Shown piece after piece: positions 1 to 11,290 of a stretch of DNA of 64,000 bases (position 1 is the stretch's first letter; every line of letters begins with the position of its first letter). The notes below the pieces were generated by a model. That model ran no database searches. It was not told the origin of the DNA and saw only the letters and a program-made list of their open reading frames with translations. The translations under genes and the position numbers were made by a program. This DNA is from Adiantum capillus-veneris (taxonomy: Eukaryota > Streptophyta > Polypodiopsida > Polypodiales > Pteridaceae), in the NCBI GenBank assembly GCA_014529385.2, contig CM043956.1:62338620-62402619 (forward strand), written 5' to 3'.

Positions 1-500
<500 letters not shown>

Positions 501-763
501 ATGAGGGTGTGAGAGGGTGAGGGTGAGTGAGTGTGTGGTGTGGAGAGCATGGGTCCCGGTTTCCTTGCGCTACGCCTTCGGGCTAAAACGGAAGAGAGAG
601 AGAGAGAGAGAAGGGGATGCGAGCATGAGGTGGCGCTAGAGGGAGAGTGGGCTCCATTGGGTGAGTGCCCACCGTGGGGGGGGGGAGGGGGGAAAGAGGG
701 TGGGGATAGCAGGCCAAGGGAAGGGTTAGTGAGTCCGGGGGAGGGTGAGGCGAGCGGGTGGGG

Positions 764-794
<31 letters not shown>

Positions 795-1028
795 ATATTA
801 GCGGGCTAAAACGGGGGGGGGGGGGGATGGGATGGGGGGGGAAAGAGTGTGTGAGAGAGAGAGGGTGAGTGTAAGAATACGGGAGAGCGGGGGGTTCACA
901 TGCGGCTCGACACAGAGGGAGAGCGAGAGGAGAAACGAGAGAGGGGTCGGGGTGAGTGATCGAGGCTTGCGCCTAGCCGGGGGTGGCTAGTAAGGGGGGG
1001 AGGGGGGGAAGGTTTGGGAGAGAGAGAG

Positions 1029-1097
<69 letters not shown>

Positions 1098-1400
1098 ATT
1101 AGAGAGAGGTATGTAGGAAAAGATGGGGGGGGGGGGGGGGGGGGGGGGGTTACTACATTCAATGCCCACCGGGGAAATAACTACAGGGAGAGAGAGAAGG
1201 GGTATCTGAAAACGAAGGCGGCTGGCCAGGCTGGGGTATAGACAAGCGGGGGCATGGGGTGATAAGGCCGGCCAATCGGAGGGGGGGGGGGTGACATGCC
1301 CGTAGAGGTGTCGTGAGGATTGACAAGGCGGTGCCAAGCCTTCCAACAGTGTCGCCAAGGCCCCGGCTGAGAAAAAATAAGTTTTTCTTTTTTTTTTCTT
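501..1400. repeat. G tracts and GA microsatellite
   Basis: This G-rich stretch has long poly-G runs at about 769-793, 812-822 and 1,123-1,149, and a GA run at about 1,014-1,093. Several G runs lie close together on the plus strand, so quadruplex formation is plausible. No coding sequence is recognised. Confidence 0.9.
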
Positions 1401-2230
1401 TGATTTTCAAAAATTGGCTATCAACACAACATCCCGTGAAACCAGAATATGCTTTGTTTGTGGATAATACAACGTGTAACCTTTGCTTTCAGCACTATAA
1501 TCAACAAAAATACATCTGTTAGCCTTATCATCCAATTTTTTGTGTTGTGTTTGTGGCACCAAAGCATATGCCAAATAGCCAAAAACACGTTGTCAAAGAG
1601 TTGGCGGTCTTGCCAGGAAGGCATCGGGCCTCTAGCTGTGAGGGTTTGTGGGGAAAATGGGAAGCTTTTCACTTAAGCAAACTTAGTGTTTGTATCAAAT
1701 ACATTGTGTGTAGCCATTGGAATCTTACACGCAGACACACACATACGCACACGTGAAACCCTCAAAACAAAACAAAGATGAAAATATCAAAGCTTTGATC
1801 GTATCTAATCAAAGGTAAGATGAAAGTGTTCACTGATGCATTTATAACAGCAAGTCGTTGTGCTCCAAATAGATTGTGAATGGTTCTTTGAAACTGTAAC
1901 TTAGTGCTTACAAAGATGTATGTATTTTTCCTAGCGATAGGAGTGAGCTGTGTCACGGTACAAGTCTTCTTGGTTCATAGTAATATTAAGAAAGCAAAAC
2001 TCAACCCCTAGATTAGAATAAATATGTGCACATCAAAAGAATTAGAGTAGTCTAGTAGTGGCAAAATAAGAGGACGTGGAGAAAGAAGAATTTCTTGCAG
2101 TCTTTTCGGCCCAAAGTGTAACACAATTCTTTGTTGGAAGTGGATTTTACGGCTAATACAAACGTTAATTTTAATATGTTGCACAAAGTGAAAGGGTTGA
2201 AAAGTTACACCATTGTGGTTATTCATCTAA
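1401..2230 (-). repeat. Decayed retroelement 5' region, family also at 28.7-29.3 kb
   Basis: From about 1,590 to 2,230 this aligns by eye with 28,710-29,335, starting with a shared stretch around gcggtcttgccaggaa. Each locus holds two diverged units of roughly 240 bp. Translated on the minus strand, the units share a pattern: Lys-x-x-Phe-Gln, then Phe-Gly-x-x-Arg-Leu, then Ile-Leu-Pro-Leu followed by a Tyr-x-x-Ser-Phe-Asp motif. The similarity could be conserved DNA or a decayed short coding repeat. At the 28 kb locus the region lies upstream of a gag-like ORF, so I read it as a 5' untranslated or LTR-proximal region of a minus-strand retroelement. 1,401-1,590 holds nothing I recognise. Confidence 0.5.
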
Positions 2231-3245
2231 GAAAGCTCAGAAAGCAATCAAACTATAGAGGAAAGAGATAAGAGAGACAACCAACACACAAAGACTCACA
2301 CAAGCTTAATCCAAAGAAGTGAAGCACACCTCAAGACTTGTGGTATTGTAGCCAACTTGATGAAGTAGATGATGCGTAGTAGTCTCCAACACCGTTTGCA
2401 AGCCACCAACAATGCGTCTTTATTGATGAAAGAAGGCTACATAGAGTGTATGCGCATTACAAGTGAGGAGATAGAAGGCTTGAGGCATGAAGTAGCAAGC
2501 TCAAGATTGGGCTGCAATTAAGAGAAAATTTTCCTCAAGGAGATGGCTAAGAGGTTGGGTGATGGCTTGATAGAGTGGCTTAATTATGGGAATTGCTTGA
2601 GCGCTTGATTGCTTGAAGGTTTTCTTGATGCCCAAGTGAGGGGCAAAAGGCTCTATTTATAGGTGAAGTTTCCTTTTGAAGAAGATATTTGCTTAGAAAT
2701 ATCCAAGGGATTTGTGTGACAAGTGTCTCTCTTTTCAAAATATCTTGAAATTATCTTCAAAGTTTCTAGATCTTTCTCTTCAAGAAATATCTAGAGGTTC
2801 TTCTAGATCTTTCTCTTCAAGAAGTATCTAGAGGTTCTTTTAGATCTTTCTCCAAATATCTTCTCCTTGCCACCACATGTCAAGAGTTGTTGAGTTATGC
2901 TGGGAACATGTGCATAAAGTAGATTCATAAAAAATTGAGAGAGAGCTTGGCATACATCATGGATGACATCAAACAAACTCGTAACCACTTTTCTAAGGGA
3001 TTTTTCTAGGTCCATAATCACTCCAAAGTGCACCTACTATGTGTATAATGACACCTCATGGGGTATACTATGACTAAGGTCACTTTTGGCCATGCTATAC
3101 ATGTCATATGCCACGTAGGATGCCTAGTAGATAGGAGGTATGTTTTATAATCTCATTTCATCATGGCTCCAAGAAGAGGTTCACAAAGAAGCCCGAGATC
3201 GAAGCCCATTCCCAACAAGAGTGACACATCAGACTTCGACTAGCT
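2231..3245 (-). other. Possible promoter/LTR relic, unassigned
   Basis: No gene is recognised. On the minus strand a TATA-like CTATAAATAG lies at about 2,654-2,663. A similar CTATAAAAGG lies near 29,930, in the corresponding place beside the related locus. This suggests the region is the U3/promoter side of the same decayed minus-strand retroelement family. On the plus strand a short frame from an ATG at about 3,163 reads MAPRRGSQRSP and stops after 26 codons, which could be a gag N-terminus fragment. Both readings are inference. Confidence 0.3.
2766..2860. repeat. Short tandem duplication (~39 bp units)
   Basis: The phrase beginning tctagatctttctcttcaag occurs twice in direct succession, followed by a partial third unit. 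It sits in the putative LTR/promoter relic. No function is evident. Confidence 0.8.
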
Positions 3246-3249
3246 TTTT

Positions 3250-4459
3250 GCATGCTAAATGGAAAATGCATATACTTATGCACACTTAAGGTATACAGAT
3301 AAAATCCATAATATTGTAGGGCTTAGCTTCCGTTCCCACCATGCACGTGCCACGGCACGACAACGCATGTGCTCAATAGAAGGCTTTCGATCATGCCATG
3401 CTTTATATGGAGTAATAGATTGCGAAGCTTTTGTAGGAAACCTGTTTAGTACATAAGTGGCACAAAGGATGGCCTCAAGCCAAAAAGAATGCGGCAAAGC
3501 TTGACTTTTGACCATACATCGTGCCATTTTCGTAAGTGACCTGTCTTTCCTCTCAGCAACACCATTTTATGAGGTGTATAAGGCACTATACATTGGTGTT
3601 TTCTCCCACTACTAGATAGAAATGCACTAAATTCATGAGACATATACTACCCCCCTCGATCGGAACGAAGGCTTTCCATAGTGCATTTTCAAACATTTTC
3701 GACCATAGCCAAAAATTGTTTGAAGCACATAAGAACTTCGAACTTTGCTTTAAGCAGAAATACCCATGCATGCCTGGAGTAATCATCAATGAAAGTCACA
3801 AAGTACAGGCAATTTCCCAAGGATAGAGTTTGCATGGGCCGACAAACATCACTATGCTCAAGCTACAACTTGCATGTGGCCCTAACTGAACCATCCTTTG
3901 AAAACTGTGAACGCTACATTTTACCCAAAATATAGCCTTCACAAACATGTTTGACAGGTGCTTCAAGAGGTGGCAAAGAAGCAACCATATTTTTCATATT
4001 TTTGTAAACACAGCAAACTCGCAAAGTAATTCGAATGCCCAAAATGTGCATGCCACAGTTTTGCATCTGAAACAACCCATGAATTTGCAACTGCATTTGA
4101 AAAATTTTTTCCACACTTGTCATACAAATTGAGCTTATAAAACACATGGCACAAATGGCCAGATGCAACAACTTTATCACCAAAACTGAGATCATGAACC
4201 GTACATTTTTCATCCCTAAATTTGACTACAAGTCCAAGTCTAGCAAGTGCAGATATTGAAAAATATTCTTCTTGATCCGAGGTACATAAAGTGCATCAAC
4301 AAGTGTGAAAGAAGTGCCATTTGCAGCAGTAAATACAATCTTTCCAACTCCCTGAACCGGATAAGAGGCATTGTTGGCACAAGTGTGTGAATTCCCATGA
4401 GGGACAGACTCGAGAGAGGTGAAGAATTCAAGATGTGAGGTAATGTGCTTTGTAGCACC
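3250..4459 (-). pseudogene. Copia B protease/GAG-pre-integrase/integrase remnant
   Basis: Read on the minus strand with several frame changes, this shows the Ty1/copia order. The protease end (GATKHITSH) lies near 4,455-4,420. A GAG-pre-integrase stretch (LWHARFGH-like, then a Cys-containing CEGYILGKM) lies around 4,050-3,900. The integrase core (HSDVCGP-like, DDYSRYAW-like, SDRGGEYMSHEF-like) lies around 3,870-3,600. The downstream integrase portion (LPHSFWLEAILCATYVLNR) is at about 3,500-3,440. Each piece sits in a different short frame, so the gene is inactive. Similarity fades near 3,330 and ends by about 3,250, before any reverse transcriptase. The plus-strand readings here are shadows. 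Confidence 0.88.
4455..4459. repeat. Target site duplication of gypsy A1 (left)
   Basis: GCACC lies immediately left of the LTR start TGTTACATTT. The same five bases follow the right LTR end at 16,908-16,912. This fixes both ends of gypsy A1. Confidence 0.92.
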
Positions 4460-5666
4460 TGTTACATTTAATGGCCTAAAAACTTGTGTGTAGCGGAAAT
4501 TAGCATGAACATAGTGGGCATTTCATTAGAATAGATTCCTAATGAGAATTACAAGAGTGCTTAAGTGGAGAGAGCAACAAAAATCATAACTCCTAGTTAG
4601 ATAGCATGAACAATACTTTCAAAAGAGAGAGAAATTAAGCTATTGACAACAGTTGAGGACCGGATTTGCATGGAGCCGGTCCCCCCTCCAAAAGGCTTTG
4701 TATTATGGTTTCTCCCATCAAGAGAGACATTGTACAATACAATTCTTTGTCTCTCTTGATGTCTCTCCCATCAAGAGAGACATTGTACAATACAATTCTT
4801 TGTGTTCCTTCAAGACTAGCTAGTGCAATGAAGATGAAAGCTTCATGCACTAAGCAAAACACTTAGCAAAAACAACATCAATTATCCCCGGTCTCAGACC
4901 CAAGACCTCGCACACCTTCGAAGATGGTGAGAGCTAGCAGGGTATGAGAGTAGATTGAGAGGAAGAAGGAGTATCTTACGAGAAAGATGTACATCTCCTC
5001 ACATAATCACTCATATTAGCATAGCTTAGCTTAGTAATTAGCATGGTAGAGGAGATGAGCATGCATTGAAGCTTGGCTCTTGGTTGGATTTGCATCCACA
5101 TGCCAAGAGTGTGTCGATGTATGCTTCTATCTCACAAGCTTGGAGTAGGTGATGAGCTAGCGTGGGAAGAGATAGTCTTCTTTAGTTCACACATGAGATT
5201 GTGTGTGTGTGTGTGTGTGTGTGTGTTAATCCCTTGCAAAAATCAGCCCCCTCTCTCTCTTGGGCGAGCCCTCTTGCTATTTGCTCTTGCTATCTCCCCA
5301 TTGGAGCTCCCCAGGGTTAGCCAATGACTATTAAGCAGCATAAGTGATATCCTTCTGACATGTGTCCCCCTTTCCCCTTTTGTGAGAGCTTTAGGTAATT
5401 TAATAGTTCAACTAAACTCTCATTGGACCCCTTTGCCTCCTGGCCAATAGGAATCAGGCAAGCCATTGGGCTGCTGAATGCTCATTGGACCACTTGGGGA
5501 GACTGTCCAATAGTCTTCTAGAGGACTTAATTCTCATTGGTTCTTTTATTAAGTGGTTTTAAATTAATTAAACTAGATTAACTCTAGCCTAATTCTCATT
5601 GGTCCACCTCCAAGGCCATCCAATAGGAATTGGGTACACCTTGTGGGCATTTGGCCGAGGGAGCTG

Positions 5667-5671
5667 ACATG
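5667..5671. repeat. Target site duplication of copia A (left)
   Basis: ACATG precedes the copia A LTR start TGTTGGGG and recurs at 11,218-11,222 after the right LTR end CTCCTTCA. The uninterrupted gypsy A LTR carries ACATG once at this point. Confidence 0.93.
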
Positions 5672-5863
5672 TGTTGGGGTATAAAGCCCAATGTGGTCGC
5701 CCAGGTAAGTGGGCGGGCCGCCAGGTATGTACACATATTCTTTTGTTAAAACCTAATAAGAACTCACTATGCTCTACACATTACAGTAGAGTGAGTTCAC
5801 CATATCGTCGTGCTCTTCTTCTCGCACTCTCTCTTGCGTCGCACTTCCGCTCGTACTCCTTCA
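5672..5863 (+). repeat. Copia A 5' LTR
   Basis: 192 bp, beginning TGTTGGGGTATAAAG and ending CTCCTTCA. A TATA-like TATAAAG sits 8 bases into the LTR, so U3 would be extremely short if this is the promoter. The right-hand copy is 11,026-11,217. Confidence 0.94.
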
Positions 5864-5865
5864 AC

Positions 5866-5877
5866 TGGTATTAGAGC
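5866..5877 (+). other. Copia A primer binding site
   Basis: TGGTATTAGAGC begins two bases after the LTR end. It matches the 3' end of initiator-Met tRNA (TGGTATCAGAGC) with one mismatch, the usual primer of plant Ty1/copia elements. Confidence 0.9.
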
Positions 5878-5880
5878 TCA

Positions 5881-6960
5881 GATCGAAGCTCAGGGCAGCA
5901 CTGCAGGAGGCTAGAGTCACCAACTCAGATTGGAGTGAAATTCGACAGGCAAAGACACGGCCCCAAATCTTGTGGGTAAGCCCAAAGGGCTTGGTGTTGT
6001 TAGAATTTCATTCTGAGGTCATCTCGGCCACCATTCGGCTTCGACAAAGGTCTGCGCAGGCCATTTTCGACTACATGGTCTCAGCGGGTGCAGATCCGAC
6101 TCTGCAAATTTGGGGTTTTCGGCCTACGACTGCAGGTGCTGAGGATATCGACACTACCAGAGTGTTGATTTGTGGCTGTCTACACATCGAAGGACGGCTC
6201 ATAGTTCTTGGAGGCGTGTCACATACGACACGGGCGCATCTACACACAGACTGTAGGCGGCATCCACTAGTTCATCAGGTAGCTTGTGTTTGCTGCTTGA
6301 TATTCCAGATTTCATCCTCACATTGCAGGTACTTCCACATGGGATGTATTGTCAGAGATGATGTATGTCTGTTGAGGGTTTGCTGGCTGTGAGTCACGCA
6401 GCAAACAACCGTCACAGTGGTTACAACATACAGTGGGAAATTTGTGGATGTATGACTTTGTGGGAAGTCTATGTACTGTCAGATTTACTGCAGCCTTTGT
6501 TGAGGGTCGAGTGAGGTTTTATTGAGCTAGGGGATTCTCGAATGTTGAGATCCTTTCGGTGATACAGGTCTTGGAGCGATCCATCGAGCACCCTTAGATA
6601 GGCAGCTAGGATGTATTGACTGTGAGTTAGACAGTTGGGATTGCATCTTTGCTTTACTGCCGTTGAGGCATTGTCGCAGTCTATGCTTATAGGACAGTGT
6701 AGGACAGTGAGAGATAGTACAGGTGCAGGACAGGTTTACCCCGCAGCTTACAGTGTCAGAGAGATAGTGTTTTTTGAGTTTGTTTTTGGTCTGTTTTGGA
6801 GTAAACCAGAGCCATTTTACAAAGGAGACTCTACCGAAATTTTATGCAGAATCTTGAAGCTTTCTTGGTTCATTTGACAGGTTGAATTGGTTCAGAGGTC
6901 AGTTTACAGGGAAACTCTGCCGAATTTTTCCCAGGAAAGTAAACTACTCTGAAGCGTAGC
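5881..6960 (+). other. Copia A leader, no convincing gene
   Basis: About 1.1 kb lies between primer site and gag. One frame (5,970-6,392) stays open for 140 codons but has no family signature and lies where a leader is expected. I treat it as untranslated. Confidence 0.6.
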
Positions 6961-7882
6961 TATGCTGGGATCACAGGACACTGCTCTTACAATATCAAGA
7001 AGCTGGATGGAACCAATTTCCCATTGTGGAAGAACAGATTTGGCACGTGTTGGTACAAAAGAAGCAGATAAAACCTATAAAGCTCAAGGGGATAAAACCA
7101 GAAGATATGGACGAAGATGAATGGAGCGAAATGGATGAATTGGCACTTTCTACCATTATGCTGACTTTGGCACAAAGCGTTTACTTCAATGTAGCAGACG
7201 AGATGTCGGCTTATCAAGCATGGTTAAGCTGAGTGATCTTTATGAGAAGCAGAGTGCAACTTCACAGGTATACTGGCTTAAAAGCTTGTTGACTTGAAGA
7301 TGAAAGAAGGGACACCTATGTCCAATCATCTGAATGAATTCAACAACAATATATAGTCAGCTGTCAGCTCAAGGTGTCAAGTTTGATGAACCTGTTAGAG
7401 CTATGTTCCTGTTGATCACATTGCCGGAAAGTTGGACACTTTTCGCACAGCTTTGAGTAATTCTGCACCTCCAGATGGTTTGAACATAGCAGGTGTAGAA
7501 GGAAGTCTGCTTACTGAAGAAACCAATAGAAAGACAATGGACAAAGGCAAAGGAACAGTCTTAGTTGTCAGGGGAAGGACCAAAGAAAAGTACAAAGTGG
7601 AAAGAGGAATCAGTCTCGTAGCAAGTCCCGCAGTGCTAAAGGCAAGAGTGACATAGAATGCTACCATTGTGCAAGAAGGGTCACATGAAAAGAGACTACA
7701 GAGAATGGAAAGCAAAAAAGGCAAAGAGAAAGCTGAAGACCATGGTAGAAAGAACAAGTCCTCAGTGAAGATCAAGAAATAAATGTGACAAACATTGTTG
7801 CAGAGGATGACAGTCTAGTGTCAGGAGACATCTACTTCTTGAAGAATACAATGGACTCAGCTCTTCTTACAGCATCTGATGA
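6961..7882 (+). pseudogene. Copia A gag (frameshifted)
   Basis: The start has the Ty1/copia gag signature KLDGTNFPLWKNR at about 7,002, followed by helical sequence in at least three frames (open pieces 7,026-7,232 and 7,432-7,656). The CCHC zinc knuckle near 7,657-7,700 begins ECYHC, then loses frame by one base before GHMKRD. Another one-base shift lies near 7,880-7,890, just before the protease. Gag would form the particle and bind RNA; this copy cannot make a continuous product. Confidence 0.82.
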
Positions 7883-10800
7883 AATTCACTGAGTGACTGG
7901 ATTATAGACTCAAGGGCATCACTTCATGTGTCTCCAAACAAGGAGTGGTTTACTTCTTATGTGACCACTAAAGATCATGTTCGGCTAGGCAATGGGCAGA
8001 CATGTGAGATCTTAGGTGTTGGAGATGTTCAATTGAAGTTTCAGAATGGCTCTTCTTTCACGCTGAAGAATGTGAGACATGTTCCCCGAATTACAAAGAG
8101 CTTGATCAGCACAGGTTTACTTGATGATGCTGGCTACGTCACCACTTTTGGACAGAACATGTGGAAGATATCCAAGGGTTCTATGACGGTAGCACATGGA
8201 GTAAAGTCTGGAGGACTTTACATGATTTATGTATCAAATGTCTCTAAAAATGTAATCAATGTAACCGAGCAGCCGAACGTTTCTTTGTGGCATAGCCGGT
8301 TAGGACATATGTCCAAGAAGGGAATGGAAATCTTATCTCGTTCTGGTTATTTTCCTGGCTTTTCATTTAATGATTTTGAATTCTGTGAGCATTGTCTGTA
8401 TGGTAAGCAAACACAGCAGCCACATAAGCATAGAAGCAGTAGAAGAGATACACAGTTGGCACTTGTTCATAGTGATTTGTGTGGACCTATGCCTAACCTA
8501 TCTCTAGGGGGAGCTTCTTACTTTATGACATTTATAGATGATTACTCCAGGAAAGTATGGGTTTACTTTCTCAAGCACAAGGATGAAGCGTTGAGTGTTT
8601 TCAAAACGTTTGTGACACTTGTGGAGAATCAGAGTGGCAAGAAGCTTAAATGCTTACGCACTTACAATGGTGGAGAGTATGTTTCAAAGGCCTTTCAGGA
8701 CTTTTGTGAGTCAAAAGGTATAAAACGTGAACTTACTACTCCTTACAATCCTCCTCGAAATGGTGTTGCTGAGAGGATGAATAGGACCATACAAGAGAAG
8801 GTCAGAAGTATGTTGTCTAATGCACAGCTGCCAAATGGGTTTTGGGCTGAAGCTGTATCAACAACTGTTCATCTTGTAAATAGATCTCCTAGCAAGGTTT
8901 TGCAGAAGGATTCAGTGCCAGAGATGGTATGGTCAGGCAAAATGCCCTCATACAAGCATATCAGAGTCTTTGGCTGTGAGGCATATACTCACGTTCCAAA
9001 GGAATTTAGGAACAAACTTGAGCCAAAGAGTAGAAAGTGCATCTTTCTAGGCTATGGTAATTCTGGTGAGATGGGGTACAAACTTTGGGATCCCGAATCC
9101 AGAAAGGTTGTCCGCAGCAATGATGTTCACTTTAATGAATCCAAATATCATTCTAAACCAGAGAGGGTTGAGGAGATTAGAAGAGTTGTCTTCCAAGAAG
9201 ATGGACCTGCACGTGCAAGACAAAATGTCACGGCTCAAGAGGAGCAAGGACAGGATAGAGTGGAACCACAGGTTGTGGCTGAGCCTGAGCCACCTACTGT
9301 GCGTAGATCTAGACGTGTCACACGACCTCCTGATAGGTTTGTTCCATCTATGAATTATGTCATGTTGACTGATTGCAATGAGCCTTCATGTTACAAGGAA
9401 GCAGTGCAAATGAAGGACTCCGGGAATTGGCAATTGGCCATGCAGTCAGAGATGGCAGCTCTGCATAAAAACCAGACATGGAAGCTAGTTAAATTACCAC
9501 GGGGCAAAAAGGCTCTACCCTGTAAATGGGTTTACAGGTATAAGATCACCGCTCATGATAGTCAGCCAAAGTACAAAGCAAGGCTTGTTGCCAAGGGCTT
9601 TAACAAGCAAGAACAAGGCATTGACTTTGATGAAGTCTTCTCTCCGGTGGTCAAGATGACTACATTGAGATGCTTTCTTGCATTGGTTGCCATATTAGAT
9701 TTGGTGTTGCACCAAATGGATGTCAAGACAGCGTTCTTGCATGGTGATTTAGATGTGGAAATTTACATGCAGCAGCCAGAAGGTTTGTTGAGAAAGGCAA
9801 GGAAGATTTGGGTATGCCAGTTGTTAAAGAGTCTTTATGGCTTAAAACAATCACCGAGGGCATGGTACCATAAATTCCACAAGTTTATGCTTTCTCAAGG
9901 CTACAAACGTAGTGAGTTCGATCACTGTCTATATACAAAGAAGGCTAAGGATGGCAGTTGGCTGATCCTTATTTTGTATGTGGATGACATGTTGATTGCT
10001 GGCAAGCACTTGGAAGAAATTTTAGCTTTGAAGTCAAAGATGGCAAAATCGTTTGACATGAAAGACATGGGTGAGGCAAGTCATATACTTGGTATGCGCA
10101 TTGAGAGAGACAGATCAAAGAAGTTGATTTGGTTATCTCAAACAGAGTATATTGACAAGGTTTTGCAACGTTTCAATATGGAGAAGGGAAAGGCATTGAG
10201 TGTTCCATTGCCACCATATGTGAAACTTAGCAAACAAGATTGTCTTGTGTCTGAGGAAGAACAGGCTGAAATGGATAAGATTCCATATGCGTCTGCAGTG
10301 GGTAGTTTGATGTATGCAATGATTGCTACTCGCCCAGACATTGCATTTGCAGTGGGAGTAGTAAGTCGATACATGTCAAACCCAGGCAAGAAACATTGGG
10401 AGGCAGTGAATGGAATATTGAGATACCTGAAAGCTACAAAGAGTATGCGTATATGCTATGGGAGTCAGGATCTAAGTGTAAAGGGTTTTACAGACTCAGA
10501 TTATGCAGGTGACTTAGACAACCGAAGGTCTACGTCAGGGTATGTCTTTACATTGGCTGGTGGAGCAGTATCATGGCGTTCTAGATTACAAGATTGTGTT
10601 ACTCAGTCTACTACAGAGGCTGAATATGTTGCAGCATCAGAGGCATGCAAAGAATCAATTTGGCTTAATCGACTAGTAACAGATTTGGGAATCAAAGAAG
10701 AGATGCCTGTGTTATATTGTGATAGTCAAAGTGCTATACAATTGGCTCGCAATCCAGTTTATCACTCAAAGACAGAGCATGTGGATGTGAAGTATCATTT

Positions 10801-10936
10801 CATCAGGGAAATGCTCGAGGATAAGCAACTTCAGCTTGTCAAAGTTCACACCACAGAAAATCCTGCTGATCTACTTACAAAAGGACTTCCCTCAGAGAGC
10901 TTTGCGCATTTTCGCAAGCAGTTAGGTGTAGGGTAG
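7883..10936 (+). CDS. Copia A pol: protease-integrase-RT-RNase H
   Basis: One frame is open for over 1,000 codons from just after a TGA at 7,880-7,882. In order it holds a protease (DWIIDSRAS, Arg replacing the Gly of Asp-Ser-Gly, near 7,895-7,920), a GAG-pre-integrase (LWHSRLGHMSKKG, paired Cys, 8,285-8,410), an integrase core (HSDLCGP near 8,467; RTYNGGEY near 8,657; Glu in NGVAERMNR near 8,760), RT (DVKTAFLHGDL near 9,718; YVDD near 9,976) and Ty1 RNase H (FTDSDYAGD; TEAEYVAASEACKE; HVDVKYHFIRE). The second integrase Asp is Tyr, a probable loss of catalysis. The frame ends GVG-stop shortly before the polypurine tract. The true start is upstream in gag. Confidence 0.93.
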   Translation, partial: NSLSDWIIDSRASLHVSPNKEWFTSYVTTKDHVRLGNGQTCEILGVGDVQLKFQNGSSFTLKNVRHVPRITKSLISTGLLDDAGYVTTFGQNMWKISKGSMTVAHGVKSGGLYMIYVSNVSKNVINVTEQPNVSLWHSRLGHMSKKGMEILSRSGYFPGFSFNDFEFCEHCLYGKQTQQPHKHRSSRRDTQLALVHSDLCGPMPNLSLGGASYFMTFIDDYSRKVWVYFLKHKDEALSVFKTFVTLVENQSGKKLKCLRTYNGGEYVSKAFQDFCESKGIKRELTTPYNPPRNGVAERMNRTIQEKVRSMLSNAQLPNGFWAEAVSTTVHLVNRSPSKVLQKDSVPEMVWSGKMPSYKHIRVFGCEAYTHVPKEFRNKLEPKSRKCIFLGYGNSGEMGYKLWDPESRKVVRSNDVHFNESKYHSKPERVEEIRRVVFQEDGPARARQNVTAQEEQGQDRVEPQVVAEPEPPTVRRSRRVTRPPDRFVPSMNYVMLTDCNEPSCYKEAVQMKDSGNWQLAMQSEMAALHKNQTWKLVKLPRGKKALPCKWVYRYKITAHDSQPKYKARLVAKGFNKQEQGIDFDEVFSPVVKMTTLRCFLALVAILDLVLHQMDVKTAFLHGDLDVEIYMQQPEGLLRKARKIWVCQLLKSLYGLKQSPRAWYHKFHKFMLSQGYKRSEFDHCLYTKKAKDGSWLILILYVDDMLIAGKHLEEILALKSKMAKSFDMKDMGEASHILGMRIERDRSKKLIWLSQTEYIDKVLQRFNMEKGKALSVPLPPYVKLSKQDCLVSEEEQAEMDKIPYASAVGSLMYAMIATRPDIAFAVGVVSRYMSNPGKKHWEAVNGILRYLKATKSMRICYGSQDLSVKGFTDSDYAGDLDNRRSTSGYVFTLAGGAVSWRSRLQDCVTQSTTEAEYVAASEACKESIWLNRLVTDLGIKEEMPVLYCDSQSAIQLARNPVYHSKTEHVDVKYHFIREMLEDKQLQLVKVHTTENPADLLTKGLPSESFAHFRKQLGVG

Positions 10937-11014
10937 TACACCACTTCTCTACATCTCTTGTATATTAGCTTGTATAGTAGCTTCTCTCACACTTAAAGTA
11001 CCACATTGGACTTT

Positions 11015-11025
11015 AAGTGGGAGGT
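11015..11025 (+). other. Copia A polypurine tract
   Basis: AAGTGGGAGGT lies directly before the 3' LTR start TGTTGGGG. It has the usual form and position of a Ty1/copia plus-strand primer. Confidence 0.8.
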
Positions 11026-11217
11026 TGTTGGGGTATAAAGCCCAATGTGGTCGCCCAGGTAAGTGGGCGGGCCGCCAGGTATGTACACATATTCTTTTGT
11101 TAAAACCTAATAAGAACTCACTATCCTCTACACATTACAGTAGAGCGAGTTCACCATATTGTCGTGCTCTTCTTCTCGCACTCTCTCTCGCGTCGCACTT
11201 CCGCTCGTACTCCTTCA
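11026..11217 (+). repeat. Copia A 3' LTR
   Basis: 192 bp, same ends as the left copy, with about four substitutions. It is followed by ACATG and then the resumed gypsy A1 LTR, whose first feature is a GT run at about 11,253-11,289. Confidence 0.94.
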
Positions 11218-11250
11218 ACATGTGTCCCTCATTCCCTTTGTGTAAAGGGA

Positions 11251-11290
<40 letters not shown>

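Larger units (their letters stand above)
5672..11217 (+). mobile_element. Copia A: full-length Ty1/copia element
   Basis: This is a complete 5.55 kb element with 192-bp LTRs, a Met-tRNA-type primer site, gag, pol and a polypurine tract, flanked by ACATG duplications. The LTRs differ at about four positions by eye (roughly 98% identical), so the insertion is younger than gypsy A1 but not recent. Domain order protease-integrase-RT-RNase H is the Ty1/copia order. Pol is one long open frame, but gag is frameshifted and two catalytic motifs are altered, so this copy should not move by itself. Confidence 0.95.

Noticed and set aside
896-1410. Several frames of 75-123 codons
   Set aside because: They consist of Leu-Ser, Arg-Glu or Pro runs from GA/CT and G/C homopolymers.
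5970-6392. 140-codon plus-strand frame
   Set aside because: It sits in the copia A leader, between primer site and gag, and has no family motif.
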